From the NCBI RefSeq assembly GCF_007559435.1, contig NZ_VMBP01000006.1, forward strand, positions 1 to 64,000: 64,000 nt of DNA. Direction: 5' to 3'. Shown here piece after piece: positions 50,203 through 59,044 of this stretch. The DNA is from Ancylobacter moscoviensis (GTDB lineage: Bacteria; Pseudomonadota; Alphaproteobacteria; Rhizobiales; Xanthobacteraceae). The stretch's first letter is position 1; every line of letters starts with the position of its first letter. Position numbers and translations under genes: made by a program. The notes under the pieces were generated by a model, which ran no database searches, was not told where the DNA came from, and saw only the letters and a list, made by a program, of their open reading frames with translations.

Positions 50203-50708
50203 TCGGGCCGCTCCGTCACGGCGGCGGTGCGCGCCGCCCGCCACTGCGCCAGCCGCTCGGCCAGGGCCTCGTCGGAGACGGCGAGGACGGCGGCGGCGAG
50301 CAGGCCGGCATTGGTCGCCCCGGCCTTGCCGATGGCGAGGGTGCCCACCGGGATGCCGGCGGGCATCTGGACGATGGAATAGAGGCTGTCGAGGCCGGAA
50401 AGCGCCTTCGATTCCACCGGTACGCCGAAGACGGGCAGGGTGGTGAGCGAGGCGACCATGCCGGGCAGATGGGCCGCGCCGCCGGCGCCCGCGATGATGA
50501 CCTTGTAGCCGGCCGCCTTCGCGCCCTTGGCGAAGTCGTACATGCGGTCGGGCGTGCGGTGGGCGGAGACGATGCGGCAGTCATGGCCGACCCCCAGCGC
50601 CTGCAGCGTTTCGGCCGCGTGGCGCATGGTCTCCCAGTCCGACTGGCTCCCCATGATGATGGCGACGGGCCGCCGGTCGGTGGCCGTTCCGGCCGTCAGG
50701 TCGCTCAT
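50199..50708 (-). CDS. purE: N5-carboxyaminoimidazole ribonucleotide mutase PurE
   Basis: This 169-aa class I PurE rearranges N5-CAIR to CAIR, taking the product of PurK. Key motifs are [41 protein letters not shown] and [12 protein letters not shown], forming the octamer active site. The start at 50708 gives the normal length; the frame extends upstream without family similarity. It is first of a two-gene purEK operon. The 292-nt upstream gap is shared with the divergent L,D-transpeptidase gene. Confidence 0.97.
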   Translation of the reverse strand: MSDLTAGTATDRRPVAIIMGSQSDWETMRHAAETLQALGVGHDCRIVSAHRTPDRMYDFAKGAKAAGYKVIIAGAGGAAHLPGMVASLTTLPVFGVPVESKALSGLDSLYSIVQMPAGIPVGTLAIGKAGATNAGLLAAAVLAVSDEALAERLAQWRAARTAAVTERPE

Positions 50709-50826
50709 TCTCTTGCTCGTACCCCCGCGGGAAAGGCGCGGATTATAGGAATCGCGGCATCTTCGGCAAGGGATGACGGGGCGCCCCGCGTTTCGTTCTC
50801 CCCAATGTCGCGCGGAACGAACATGC

Positions 50827-50841
50827 TTAACACGACCTTTA
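50827..50841 (+). promoter_or_regulatory. CtrA-like site in the purE / L,D-transpeptidase gap
   Basis: TTAA-N7-TTTA, seven of eight matches, 160 nt before the transpeptidase start. The remainder of the 292-nt gap includes TTGAAC near 50906 but no convincing -10 partner. Confidence 0.3.
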
Positions 50842-51000
50842 CTCGCGCAGGGCAAGGTGCGCGCTGGAGATCGGCCGGATTCGGACACTCTGCCGTCATC
50901 GTGAGTTGAACGGTTGAGGGTTCGCGTTGGAATGTAGTTGGATACCCAAGGGCGTCCCTACGGCCGGTCCGGCGTGGTGAGAGAGGAAGCGGAGACATCG

Positions 51001-53124
51001 ATGTCCGGTCGCGGCGAGTATGGTGCGGGGCGTAGCCACGGCGTGCAGTCTTCGGGAACGCGGCGCCTGAGGGGCGCGGCGGCGCTGCTGCTGTCGGCGG
51101 CGACGGGCCTGGGGCTGGCGACCTTCAGCGGCAAGCTGACCGGCAATCCCTTCACGGCACGGGCGCAGGAGCTGACCGGCGCCGCCATCGCCGTCGATCG
51201 CGCGGGCAGCGGCACCGGCGACACCGTGGCGGCCTTCGATTCGTCCTCGGCCGGCATGCGCGACACCGGACATGCGGCCTCGCCCCTGCCGGTGGTCGCC
51301 GACGACCACGCCCCCTTCGACATGGCCGGCGAGCGCCGCCGCGTGGGACCGGCGCCCGGCGCCGCGCTCGCCATGCATGCCGAGCCCGCCCCCTTCGCGC
51401 TGCAGGCGGATGTGCCCGCCGAGCCGGCGGTCGGTCGCGGCGCGCCGGAGACCGGCACCGGCACGGCGACGCCGGGCGCGGCTTCCGGGAACGCGGCGAC
51501 GCCCGCCACTCCCGCTCCGGCGGCGGCGACGCCCGGCGCCGCGCATCCCACCGCCGCCAGCGTTCCGGACGCGGCCGCGCCGGGAGCCACGGTGCCGGCA
51601 CGCCTCACCGAGATGATCGGTAATCAGCTCATCCGCTTCACCCCCAATGTGGGAGAGCAGCAGGCGCTGGCGGCTTTCTACGGCGCGCGGGGCTATCAGC
51701 CGGTCTTCACCGGCGGCAAGGGCATCGCCCCGCTCGGCCAGATCGCGCTCGACCAGTTCGCGGCCTCGGCGGTGGAAGGGCTGAACCCGGCGGACTACCT
51801 CGTGCCGGCGCTGCCGGCCTCGCCGAGCGATACGCAGCTCGCCGAAATGGAACTGCGCCTCGCGGCGACGACGCTGCTCTATGCGCGCCATGTGCAGAGC
51901 GGGCGTTTCGACCCGAAGATCATCTCCAAGGACGTCGATCCAAACCCGACCGTTCCGGACCCCGCCGCCGTGCTGGCGACGGTGAGCACGGCGCCCAATG
52001 CGCGCGCCGCCTTCGAATCCTTCGCCCCGCAATATGACGAGTATCGCCTGCTCAAGACCCAGCTCGCGCGGCTGATGACCGAGGGTCAGGCGGTCTCCCA
52101 CGCGGCGATCCCGCCGGGTCCGTCGCTGCGTCCGGGCGACAATGATCCGCGCGTGCCGCTGCTGCGGGCGCGGCTCGGCATCGGCGGCGCGCCGGAGGAT
52201 TCGGTCTACGATCCGATGCTCGTGGACGCCGTGCGCGAGTTCCAGCGCCTGTCCGGCCAGAGCGCGGACGGCATTGTCGGCCGCGGCACGCTGGCGGCGC
52301 TGAATGCCGGGGCCAGTGGCGACCGGCTCCACGACATCGTGGCCAACATGGAACGCTGGCGCTGGGTGCCGCACGACGTGGCGCCGGTCTATGTGATGGT
52401 GAACATCCCCGAATACATGGTGCGCATCGTCGTCAACGAGCAGGCCGTGCACGAGACCCGCGTGGTCGTCGGCAAGCCCGAGAACCAGACGCCGATCATG
52501 TCGGAGAACATGCAGTACGCGGTGTTCAACCCGTCCTGGAACGTGCCGCCCGGCATCATCCGCAACGAGATGCTGCCCAAGCTGATGGCCGACCCCTATG
52601 CGCTGGAGCGCCAGGGCATCGACGTGGTGCGCAACGGGCGCATCATCGATCCGGGCTCGGTGAACTGGAGCCGGGGCGCGCAGGGCTATTCCTTCCGCCA
52701 GGCACCGGGCGAGCGCAACGCGCTGGGCCGCATGAAGTTCATGTTCCCGAACAAGCACGCGGTCTATCTGCACGACACGCCGAGCCGCTCGCTGTTCTCC
52801 CGCGACCGCCGGGCCTTCAGCCATGGCTGCGTGCGCGTGCACGAGCCGCTGGCCTTCGCCGAGGCGCTGTTCGCCGTCGGCTCGCCGGGCGAGGGGTGGA
52901 GCCAGCAGCGGCTGTCGCGGCTGGTCGGGGGCAATGAGAAGTCGCTGCCGCTCAAGCAGCGCTTCCCGGTGCACCTCGTCTACTTCACCACCTATGTCGA
53001 CGGCACCGGCCAGCTGGTCACCCGCGAGGATATCTACGGCACCAACGCCGCGACCAAGGCGATCCTCGGCCTCGACGGCACGCGGCGGGTCGCCGATCGC
53101 GGCGCGGCGGTCCGCCCGCGCTGA
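51001..53124 (+). CDS. L,D-transpeptidase family protein (YcbB/LdtD-like)
   Basis: This 707-aa envelope enzyme would form 3-3 peptidoglycan cross-links between diaminopimelate residues. An N-terminal signal or anchor (about 22-55) precedes a Pro/Ala-rich spacer to about residue 200. The YcbB-like scaffold domain follows (FYGARGYQPVFTGGKG), then a peptidoglycan-binding module (VREFQRLSGQSADGIVG), then the YkuD domain. Its catalytic motif is S-H608-G-C610-V-R-V, with the upstream His in YLHDTPSRSLF. The large size and domain order match LdtD/YcbB rather than the small ErfK type. The ATG follows CGGAGA by 6 nt. Confidence 0.93.
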   Translation: MSGRGEYGAGRSHGVQSSGTRRLRGAAALLLSAATGLGLATFSGKLTGNPFTARAQELTGAAIAVDRAGSGTGDTVAAFDSSSAGMRDTGHAASPLPVVADDHAPFDMAGERRRVGPAPGAALAMHAEPAPFALQADVPAEPAVGRGAPETGTGTATPGAASGNAATPATPAPAAATPGAAHPTAASVPDAAAPGATVPARLTEMIGNQLIRFTPNVGEQQALAAFYGARGYQPVFTGGKGIAPLGQIALDQFAASAVEGLNPADYLVPALPASPSDTQLAEMELRLAATTLLYARHVQSGRFDPKIISKDVDPNPTVPDPAAVLATVSTAPNARAAFESFAPQYDEYRLLKTQLARLMTEGQAVSHAAIPPGPSLRPGDNDPRVPLLRARLGIGGAPEDSVYDPMLVDAVREFQRLSGQSADGIVGRGTLAALNAGASGDRLHDIVANMERWRWVPHDVAPVYVMVNIPEYMVRIVVNEQAVHETRVVVGKPENQTPIMSENMQYAVFNPSWNVPPGIIRNEMLPKLMADPYALERQGIDVVRNGRIIDPGSVNWSRGAQGYSFRQAPGERNALGRMKFMFPNKHAVYLHDTPSRSLFSRDRRAFSHGCVRVHEPLAFAEALFAVGSPGEGWSQQRLSRLVGGNEKSLPLKQRFPVHLVYFTTYVDGTGQLVTREDIYGTNAATKAILGLDGTRRVADRGAAVRPR

Positions 53125-53168
53125 CGCCGTCTGCTGGCGCGGAAGGCTCATCCTCGTTTCTCGCATAT

Positions 53169-53195
53169 GCGAAGGCGCCTGTAGCGCGCCTTCGC
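53169..53195 (+). terminator. Stem-loop after the L,D-transpeptidase gene
   Basis: A perfect 10-bp stem (GCGAAGGCGC with GCGCCTTCGC) and 7-nt loop, 45 nt past the stop. No T-run follows, so termination may be Rho-assisted. Confidence 0.5.
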
Positions 53196-53341
53196 GGGGC
53201 TGCGTGCACAGTCGCCTGTGGCTCATTTGACACGCATCAGAGAAAAATCCGCCGATGTGTGATGAGCTGTCGAAAATTTGACGGTGCGGCACTCTTTTGC
53301 CACAGTCGCTTCTTAGCCAGAGAGGCAATAGGCGTGGGGGT

Positions 53342-53358
53342 GAGGTCGTAATGACCTC
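53342..53358 (+). promoter_or_regulatory. Palindromic operator-like element before the DUF882 gene
   Basis: GAGGTC-GTAAT-GACCTC, a perfect 6-bp inverted repeat with a 5-nt centre, immediately followed by TTAACC, 22 nt before the start codon. It could be a regulator binding site or a leader hairpin. Elsewhere in the 255-nt gap TTGACA occurs at 53227 without a clear -10 partner. Confidence 0.35.
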
Positions 53359-53379
53359 TTAACCAAACCCGAGAAGACT

Positions 53380-55020
53380 ATGTTCACCATGTACGGCCCG
53401 GACGTGTTGTCCGTGTCGTCTCAAGGAAACGTTCAGTTCGGGTTCCGATTCGTGCGCATCAATCTCGCTCTTCGCTCCGGAAAGTCTGTCGCCGCCGTCG
53501 CGCTCGCCGTGGCCGCGACGCTGTGCAGCGCGAATTTATTGCAGGACGCCGTCGCGAACGGCGACACGCGCACGCTGAGCTTCCAGCACGTCCATTCCGG
53601 TGCCAGCGCCACCGTCACCTTCAAGCGGAACGGCCGCTACGATCCGGCCGCGCTGAAGCAGCTCAACATTCTCATGCAGGATTGGCGCCGCAAGGAGCCG
53701 ACCAACATGGACCCCCAGCTCTTCGACATCGTCTGGGAGGTCTATCGCGAGGTCGGCGCGACGCAGCCGATCCAGGTGATCGGCGGCTACCGCTCCCCGG
53801 CGACCAATTCCATGCTGCGCTCGCGCTCGCGCGGCGTCGCCAAGTCCAGCCAGCACATGCTCGGCAAGGCGATGGACTTCTACATTCCCGGCGTGCCGCT
53901 GGCGAAGGTCCGCGAGGCCGGGCTGCGCCTGCAGCGCGGCGGCGTCGGCTTCTACCCCACCTCCGGCTCGCCCTTCGTGCATATGGACACCGGCGGCGTG
54001 CGCCACTGGCCGCGCATGACCCGGCCCGAGCTCGCCCGCGTGTTCCCGGACGGCAAGACCGTGCACATCCCGGCCGACGGCAAGCCGATGTCCGGCTATG
54101 CGATGGCCCTCGCCGATATCGAATCGCACGGCTCGCGTGCCGGCGGCGCCGGTGCCGCCTTCGCCTCGAACAGCCGCGGCACGGCGTCCGGCAAGCCGGC
54201 CAAGAATCTCTTCGCCGCCCTGTTCGGCAAGGATGAGGACGAGGAGGAGAGCGCCGCCCCGGTCGTCGCGGCTGCCGCTCCCGCCAAGCCGGCGCCGGCG
54301 GCCGCCCCGGCCGTGGATGACGAGGAAGCCCCTGCGGCGCCCGTCGCCGTCGCCTCCGCCGCTCCGGTGCCGCGTCCCCAGCCCAATCCGCTGTCGCGCG
54401 TCGCGGCCCTCGAACCCGCCGCGATCCCGGCTCCGGCCGACAACCGCGCGGAGCTGGCGGCGCTCGCCGCCGCCGTCCCGCTGCCGCAGGCGCGTCCCGC
54501 GCAGGCGCCAGACGCGACCATGGTGGTCGCCAGCGCCGGTGCGCCCGTGCCGCGGCCGCAGGCCCGTCCCGGCGACGCCGGCGGCCTGCCCGAGCTCATC
54601 GTGCGCGGCACCGACGGCGCCGGCCCGGCGCTCTCCTACGCGGACGCCACCGCCCCGCTCTTCCCGTCCGAGCGCCTCCAGCCCGGCCGCGCGCCGGCCG
54701 GCGCGGCCGATGCCGCCCGTCCGACCCCGGCGGCCGCCGCTCAGGCGCGCAACAAGCGCCGCAGCCACTCGGCGGACATGCTGGCGGAGATCCGTCGCCT
54801 GTTCAGCGGCCCGACGGTGGCCAACAACGTCAACCTGCGCACGCCGGAGCTGCACCGTTTCGCGGCCTTCGTGGCGCCGCCGCGCCAGGTGGTGGAGACG
54901 CATTTCGGCACCGATGGCACGAATGGCCTGTCGACCACGCAGTTCACCGGGGCGGCGATCGTCGCGGTGCCGGTGGTGGCGATGGTGTCGGGGCCGGCGC
55001 CGATCAAGAAGCGCCTGTGA
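53380..55020 (+). CDS. DUF882 / M15-like peptidase domain protein
   Basis: This 546-aa secreted wall protein carries a DUF882 (YcbK-like, peptidase M15A) domain at about residues 65-235. Likely zinc ligands are H159 and D166 (SSQHMLGKAMDFY) and H201 (FVHMDTG), the same H-x6-D...H pattern as D,D-peptidases. A membrane-crossing or signal segment lies at about residues 36-52; GTG 53452 would be a start directly before it. From residue 240 onward the protein is Ala/Pro-rich and probably disordered. It follows an L,D-transpeptidase gene, a pairing that suggests wall remodelling. Confidence 0.87.
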   Translation: MFTMYGPDVLSVSSQGNVQFGFRFVRINLALRSGKSVAAVALAVAATLCSANLLQDAVANGDTRTLSFQHVHSGASATVTFKRNGRYDPAALKQLNILMQDWRRKEPTNMDPQLFDIVWEVYREVGATQPIQVIGGYRSPATNSMLRSRSRGVAKSSQHMLGKAMDFYIPGVPLAKVREAGLRLQRGGVGFYPTSGSPFVHMDTGGVRHWPRMTRPELARVFPDGKTVHIPADGKPMSGYAMALADIESHGSRAGGAGAAFASNSRGTASGKPAKNLFAALFGKDEDEEESAAPVVAAAAPAKPAPAAAPAVDDEEAPAAPVAVASAAPVPRPQPNPLSRVAALEPAAIPAPADNRAELAALAAAVPLPQARPAQAPDATMVVASAGAPVPRPQARPGDAGGLPELIVRGTDGAGPALSYADATAPLFPSERLQPGRAPAGAADAARPTPAAAAQARNKRRSHSADMLAEIRRLFSGPTVANNVNLRTPELHRFAAFVAPPRQVVETHFGTDGTNGLSTTQFTGAAIVAVPVVAMVSGPAPIKKRL

Positions 55021-55073
55021 GGCGACGCCCGCCATCGCGCGGGCGTCAGAGCGGCGTTTCGACCTGATCATCA

Positions 55074-55116
55074 AACAAAAAGCCCCGGGAACGGCCTGTT
55101 CCCGGGGCTTTTTGTT
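55074..55116. terminator. Bidirectional intrinsic terminator
   Basis: A perfect 19-bp stem (55074-55092 with 55098-55116) and 5-nt loop GGCCT. Each arm has A5 on one side and T5 on the other, so it can stop transcription from both the DUF882 gene and the converging gapR gene. Confidence 0.95.
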
Positions 55117-55149
55117 CGGCGGCAGCGATCGTGCCGGAGAGCGGTGGCC

Positions 55150-55428
55150 TCAGCCGACCATGCCCAGCGCCTGCAGGTAGAGATCGACGATCGCCTCATG
55201 CTCGGCCCGCTGGTCGGCATCCTGCTTGCGGATCTTCAGGATCTCGCGCAGCGCCTTCACGTCGAAGCCGGTGCCCTTGGCTTCGGCGAACACGTCCTTG
55301 ATGTCGTCGGAAATGGTCTTCTTCTCCTCCTCGAGGCGCTCGATGCGCTCGATGAAGGATTTGAGCTGCTCCTTGGCGAAGCCGGCGGCGGCGTCGGACA
55401 GCGGCTGGTCGTTGGGAATATCGGACAT
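55150..55428 (-). CDS. gapR: GapR family nucleoid-associated protein (DUF2312)
   Basis: This 92-aa protein belongs to the DUF2312/UPF0335 family. The Caulobacter member GapR forms clamps on overtwisted AT-rich DNA ahead of forks and polymerases. The family pattern is plain: [20 protein letters not shown], then a coiled-coil and [20 protein letters not shown], then [20 protein letters not shown] and LYLQALG. It is a compact helical protein without a signal peptide. It converges with the DUF882 gene through the two-way terminator. Confidence 0.95.
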   Translation of the reverse strand: MSDIPNDQPLSDAAAGFAKEQLKSFIERIERLEEEKKTISDDIKDVFAEAKGTGFDVKALREILKIRKQDADQRAEHEAIVDLYLQALGMVG

Positions 55429-55616
55429 GGTCTCTCCAGGGCGGCGGGCGGAGCCCGGCGTCTAGAACACAAATTGGGCGGCGATCAGGAACGGAACAGA
55501 GCCGGCCCGTCAAGGCGCGGATGGTGCCCGAGGGCCGCAGGGCCGCCGCCTACGCCCGCTATCCACTGGCAAAGGGGCGGGTTCGGCGCCGGACGGGCCG
55601 CACATGGCAGGAGGGG

Positions 55617-55919
55617 TCAGTGCGAGCCCGGCCCGGTGAAGGCGGCTTTCTGCTCGGGCGTCGCCTCGGCCTGATAGGTGGCCTTCCACTCCTCATAGGG
55701 CATGCCGTAGACGGCCACGCGGCTCTCGTCCTTGGTCAGCGGCACGCCGCGTTCCTTGGCGGCGTCGAGATACCAGTTCGACAGGCAGTTGCGGCAGAAG
55801 CCGGCGAGATTCATCAGGTCGATGTTCTGCACGTCGGTGCGCGCGCGCAGATGCGCGACGAGGCGGCGGAAGGCGGCGGCTTCCAGCTCGGTACGGGTCT
55901 TGTCGTCGAGTTCGCTCAT
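55617..55919 (-). CDS. DUF1244 domain protein
   Basis: This 100-aa protein matches DUF1244, a small helical family frequent in proteobacteria. Conserved residues are AAAFRRLVAHLRARTDVQNI, DLMNLAGFCRNCLSNWYLDA with two cysteines (FCRNC) that could bind metal, and YGMPYEEWKATYQ. Function is unknown. The start at 55919 opens with the family N-terminus MSELDDKTR. The upstream N-formylglutamate gene starts far away on the same strand, and 53 nt separate its end from this start, so they may be cotranscribed. The 188-nt gap to gapR shows nothing recognisable. Confidence 0.9.
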   Translation of the reverse strand: MSELDDKTRTELEAAAFRRLVAHLRARTDVQNIDLMNLAGFCRNCLSNWYLDAAKERGVPLTKDESRVAVYGMPYEEWKATYQAEATPEQKAAFTGPGSH

Positions 55920-55972
55920 TGTGTGCCTCCCGGCATGGCGCGTGTGACGTCTGCGACGTGGCGCCGTCTTCG

Positions 55973-56836
55973 CTAGATAGGCGGAACAGGGCCGGTGCGC
56001 GAGCCGTAGGAGCGCACTTCGTGCAGTTCGGGCCGGGCGAGCAGTGCCGGCAGCAGGCCGGCAAGGCGGTCCGCCCACCGGCGCTGGCCATCCTCTTCCG
56101 CGATCAGGTCCTGCCGGATCTCCAGCAGCGTATGGGCGAGGCCGCGCAGCGTGCCATGGCGGAACAGGCAGTCGCCGCGCAGCGCGCCGTCATAGGGCTC
56201 GTTGTCGCCGACGATGAGGTCCCCTGGCGCCCTGAGCCCGTCGATCAGCTCGCGGCTGAGGCGCGGATCGCTGTCCCACAGCACCGCGGCGTGCCAGGGG
56301 CGCGCCACGCCGCGCCAGACGGGCGTGAAGCTGTGCATGGAGAAGATGGCGGGCACGATTCCCCGCTCCAGCGCGGCGTCGATCTCCGCATCGATGGCGG
56401 CGTGATAGGGGCGGTGAAAGCGGGTGAGCCGGCGCTCGATCTCGTCCGCGGCGGCGTGACGGTTTCCGGGAATCACCGCGCCGTCGGAAAGGCGCATCAC
56501 CAGCGTGGGATCGTCCTCGCCGCGGTTGGGGTCGATCAGCAGCCGCGAGAAGCGGGTGAGCAGCGCCGGGCAGCCGAGCCGGTGGGCCAGCATGCGGGTG
56601 ACGCCGGCGGCGCCGATATCGTAGCCGATGTGGCGGTCCAGTTCGGCCTTGGGCAGGCCGAGCGAGCCATAGCCGGGGGGCAGCGCATTCGAGGCGTGGT
56701 CGCAGATCAGGATGAGGCCGCTCTCCAGCCCGCCGGGGATCCGCTCGAAGGCGGCGAAGCCCGGTGCGGCACGGTCGGGCTGTTCCCTTCCGGCGAGATC
56801 ATCCGTCGCAAGGTCTTCCGTCGAGAGGCGGCGCAT
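55973..56836 (-). CDS. N-formylglutamate amidohydrolase family protein
   Basis: This 287-aa protein belongs to the N-formylglutamate amidohydrolase family (PF05013), which releases formate from N-formyl-L-glutamate in histidine degradation. Family blocks are LILICDHASNALPPGYGSLG, HIGYDIGAAGVTRMLA, LLTRFSRLLIDPNRGEDDPT, FHRPYHAAIDAEID and FSMHSFTPVW. No hut genes are adjacent, so the real substrate may differ. The start at 56836 is chosen by family alignment; the long upstream open frame is antisense to the kinase gene and not coding. Confidence 0.88.
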   Translation of the reverse strand: MRRLSTEDLATDDLAGREQPDRAAPGFAAFERIPGGLESGLILICDHASNALPPGYGSLGLPKAELDRHIGYDIGAAGVTRMLAHRLGCPALLTRFSRLLIDPNRGEDDPTLVMRLSDGAVIPGNRHAAADEIERRLTRFHRPYHAAIDAEIDAALERGIVPAIFSMHSFTPVWRGVARPWHAAVLWDSDPRLSRELIDGLRAPGDLIVGDNEPYDGALRGDCLFRHGTLRGLAHTLLEIRQDLIAEEDGQRRWADRLAGLLPALLARPELHEVRSYGSRTGPVPPI

Positions 56837-57010
56837 ATTTCCCCGTGGGCTTCGACTAAGTACGGAGAGGATAGTGACGTGGGGCTCCCCGTGCCATAGG
56901 AATACGCCCGTTTCGCGTCGTGCGGCGGATTCGAACCCGTTCGCGCGCAATAATGCAAGGCCGGCCGGTGACACTGGCGGGGAGCCCCTTTCGGGGCGGG
57001 GTAGGGTGTG

Positions 57011-58303
57011 ATGACGGACGTTTCGGCGCGTGCCTTTCTTGATCGGCTGTTCACGGCGGCGGTCGCCGCCGCCCATCCCGCGACGTGTCTGCCTCCGGCC
57101 CTGCCGCCGCCGCCCGCGCGCGGCCGCCTGATCCTGCTCGCCGCCGGCAAGGCGGCCGGCTCCATGCTGGAAGTCGCCGAGAAGCACTATCTCGACGAGC
57201 TCGGCTTCGACCCCGAGCGGCTCGCCGGCATCGGCGTCGCCCGCCATGGCTATGGTCGCCCGACCCGGCAGCTGGAGATGGTCGAGGCGGGGCATCCGGT
57301 GCCGGACGCCGCCGGGCTCGCCGGTGCGCAGAAGGCGCTCGACCTCGCCGCCTCGGCGACCGCCGACGATCTGGTCCTGGTGCTGCTTTCCGGCGGCGCC
57401 TCGGCCAACTGGATCGCCCCGGCGCTCGGCGTCGAGCTGGACGACAAGCGCGCCCTGACCCGCGCCCTGCTGCGCTCGGGCGCCAACATCACCGAGATCA
57501 ACACCGTGCGTAAGCACCTCTCGCGCATCAAGGGCGGCCGTCTCGCGGCGCTGGCCCAGCCGGCGAAGGTGGTGACGCTCTCCATCTCCGACGTGCCGGG
57601 CGACGATCCGGCGGTCATCGGCTCCGGGCCGACCGTGCCGGACCCGACCACGCTGGCGGAGGCGCGCGACGTGCTGGCCCGCTACCGCATCGACCCGCCG
57701 CCCTCCATCGCGGTGGCGCTGCGCGATCCGGCCAATGAATCGCCCAAGCCGGGCGACGCGGCTTTCGCCAATTCCGAATACATCCTCATCGCCCGTCCGG
57801 CGGATTCCTTCGTGGCGGCGGAGAAGCTGGCCCGCGAGGCGGGTGTCGAGCCGGTGCTGCTGGGCGACAATCTCGAAGGCGAGGCCCGTGAGGTCGCGGC
57901 CGCTCAGGCGGCAAAGGCGCAGGAGCTGAAGGCGGCCGGCAAGAAGGCGGTGCTGCTCTCCGGCGGCGAGCTGACCGTGACCATGCGCGGGCAGGGGCGC
58001 GGCGGCCCGAACCAGGAATACGCGCTGGCGCTGGCGGTGGCGCTCGCCGGCGCGCCGGGCATCTACGCGGTGGCCGGCGACACCGACGGCACCGATGGCG
58101 GCGGCGGCGACGCCAGCGACCCGGCGGGCGCCTATGTGCTGCCGGATACGCTGGCGCGCGCCAAGGCCGCCGGTCTCGATCCTGCCGCCTTTCTCGCCAA
58201 TAACGATTCCACCAGCTTTTTCGAGCCCCTGGGAGACCTGCTGAACCCGGGTCCCACCTGCACCAACGTCAATGACTTCCGAGCGGTCCTCGTCGACGAG
58301 TAA
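57011..58303 (+). CDS. ttuD: Glycerate 2-kinase / MOFRL-domain protein (TtuD-like)
   Basis: This 430-aa protein has an N-terminal DUF4147 domain and C-terminal MOFRL domain, the architecture of bacterial glycerate 2-kinases (GckA/TtuD, sometimes named hydroxypyruvate reductase). Motifs are LLAAGKAAGSM, GHPVPDAAG, LVLLSGGASANW, NTVRKHLSRIKGGRLA, SDVPGDDPAVIGSGP, VLLSGGELTVTMRG and GRGGPNQEYALALA with AGDTDGTDG. It feeds glycerate into central metabolism, for example in glyoxylate or tartrate use. ATG 57011 is preferred over GTG 57008. A GCCCC-TTTC-GGGGC hairpin (56984-56997) lies just upstream. Confidence 0.9.
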   Translation: MTDVSARAFLDRLFTAAVAAAHPATCLPPALPPPPARGRLILLAAGKAAGSMLEVAEKHYLDELGFDPERLAGIGVARHGYGRPTRQLEMVEAGHPVPDAAGLAGAQKALDLAASATADDLVLVLLSGGASANWIAPALGVELDDKRALTRALLRSGANITEINTVRKHLSRIKGGRLAALAQPAKVVTLSISDVPGDDPAVIGSGPTVPDPTTLAEARDVLARYRIDPPPSIAVALRDPANESPKPGDAAFANSEYILIARPADSFVAAEKLAREAGVEPVLLGDNLEGEAREVAAAQAAKAQELKAAGKKAVLLSGGELTVTMRGQGRGGPNQEYALALAVALAGAPGIYAVAGDTDGTDGGGGDASDPAGAYVLPDTLARAKAAGLDPAAFLANNDSTSFFEPLGDLLNPGPTCTNVNDFRAVLVDE

Positions 58304-58805
58304 TAGCGCTGCCGCCGGCAGGAAGCCCGGCCGGGCCGCCCTTGGCGCGCTGCTGCCGGTACTCCTCGCGGCGCCGGTGCTGCTTGCGCTGATGCCGACG
58401 CCGGCCTCGGCGGATTTCCGCCTGTGCAACCGCTCGACCAGCCGCATCGGCATTGCGCTCGGCTACAAGGACGGCAATGCCTGGGCGACCGAGGGCTGGT
58501 GGAACATCGGCCCCAACAGCTGCGAGACGCTGCTGCGCGGCGATCTCGTGGCGCGCTTCTATTACGTCTACGCCATCGACTACGATCTCGGCGGGGAATG
58601 GGCCGGCAAGGCCTATATGTGCACGCGCGAGAAGGAGTTCACCATTCGCGGCATCGAGAACTGCCTGGCGCGCGGCTATGACCGCACCGGCTTTTTCGAG
58701 GTGGACACGCAGGAACAGAAGAGCTGGACCGTGCAGCTCACCGAGCGCAAGTCGCAGCAGGCGGGCGCGCCGCCGACCGCCCCGCTGCCGCCGAAGAAGC
58801 CCTGA
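58272..58805 (+). CDS. DUF1036 secreted protein
   Basis: This 177-aa protein has a signal peptide with a long Ser/Ala/Gly-rich lead and a hydrophobic core (about residues 22-41, ending PTPASA). The DUF1036 domain follows: FRLCNRSTSRIGIALGYKDG, WATEGWWNIGPNSCETLLRG, and three or four cysteines that probably form disulfides in the periplasm. Function is unknown. The start overlaps the end of the kinase gene by 32 nt, so the two are likely cotranscribed; a later start would still leave the signal peptide. Confidence 0.87.
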   Translation: MTSERSSSTSNSAAAGRKPGRAALGALLPVLLAAPVLLALMPTPASADFRLCNRSTSRIGIALGYKDGNAWATEGWWNIGPNSCETLLRGDLVARFYYVYAIDYDLGGEWAGKAYMCTREKEFTIRGIENCLARGYDRTGFFEVDTQEQKSWTVQLTERKSQQAGAPPTAPLPPKKP

Positions 58806-58948
58806 CGGGCGGGGCGTGCGCGCCTGCCGTTTTCTCCGGCGCTTTCCTGAAAAGATGATGCGATTGCCGGGCTGATCGGACGGTGCCGTGTCGGATGCCG
58901 TCATGGGCGCGCATGGCCCCGGCGGGCGTCAATGTCCGTGGCGTATCG

Positions 58949-59021
58949 GCCGCGATGTCTGCGGCCATGCTCCCCGGGCCGGGGCCCGGGGATGAGGTTG
59001 GGATTATCGGGCGAAGCCCGG
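58949..59021. terminator. Cluster of three hairpins between converging genes
   Basis: In the 239-nt spacer between the DUF1036 gene and the converging protease gene lie GGCCGC/GCGGCC (58949-58967), a perfect 10-bp stem TCCCCGGGCC/GGCCCGGGGA (58972-58993), and CGGGC/GCCCG (59009-59021). There are no T-runs; they may act as Rho-assisted or barrier structures for both strands. Confidence 0.45.
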
Positions 59022-59044
59022 ATCGGCCCGCGGGCGCCTCGATC

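Noticed and set aside
50906-50940. Sigma70 promoter TTGAAC before the L,D-transpeptidase gene
   Set aside because: At 17-18 nt downstream there is only a poor -10 candidate, so I do not list it as a promoter.
56927-56938. GGATTCGAACCC, resembling the T-loop of a minus-strand tRNA gene
   Set aside because: The flanking bases do not form a T-stem beyond two pairs, and no anticodon arm, D-arm or acceptor stem can be built around it.
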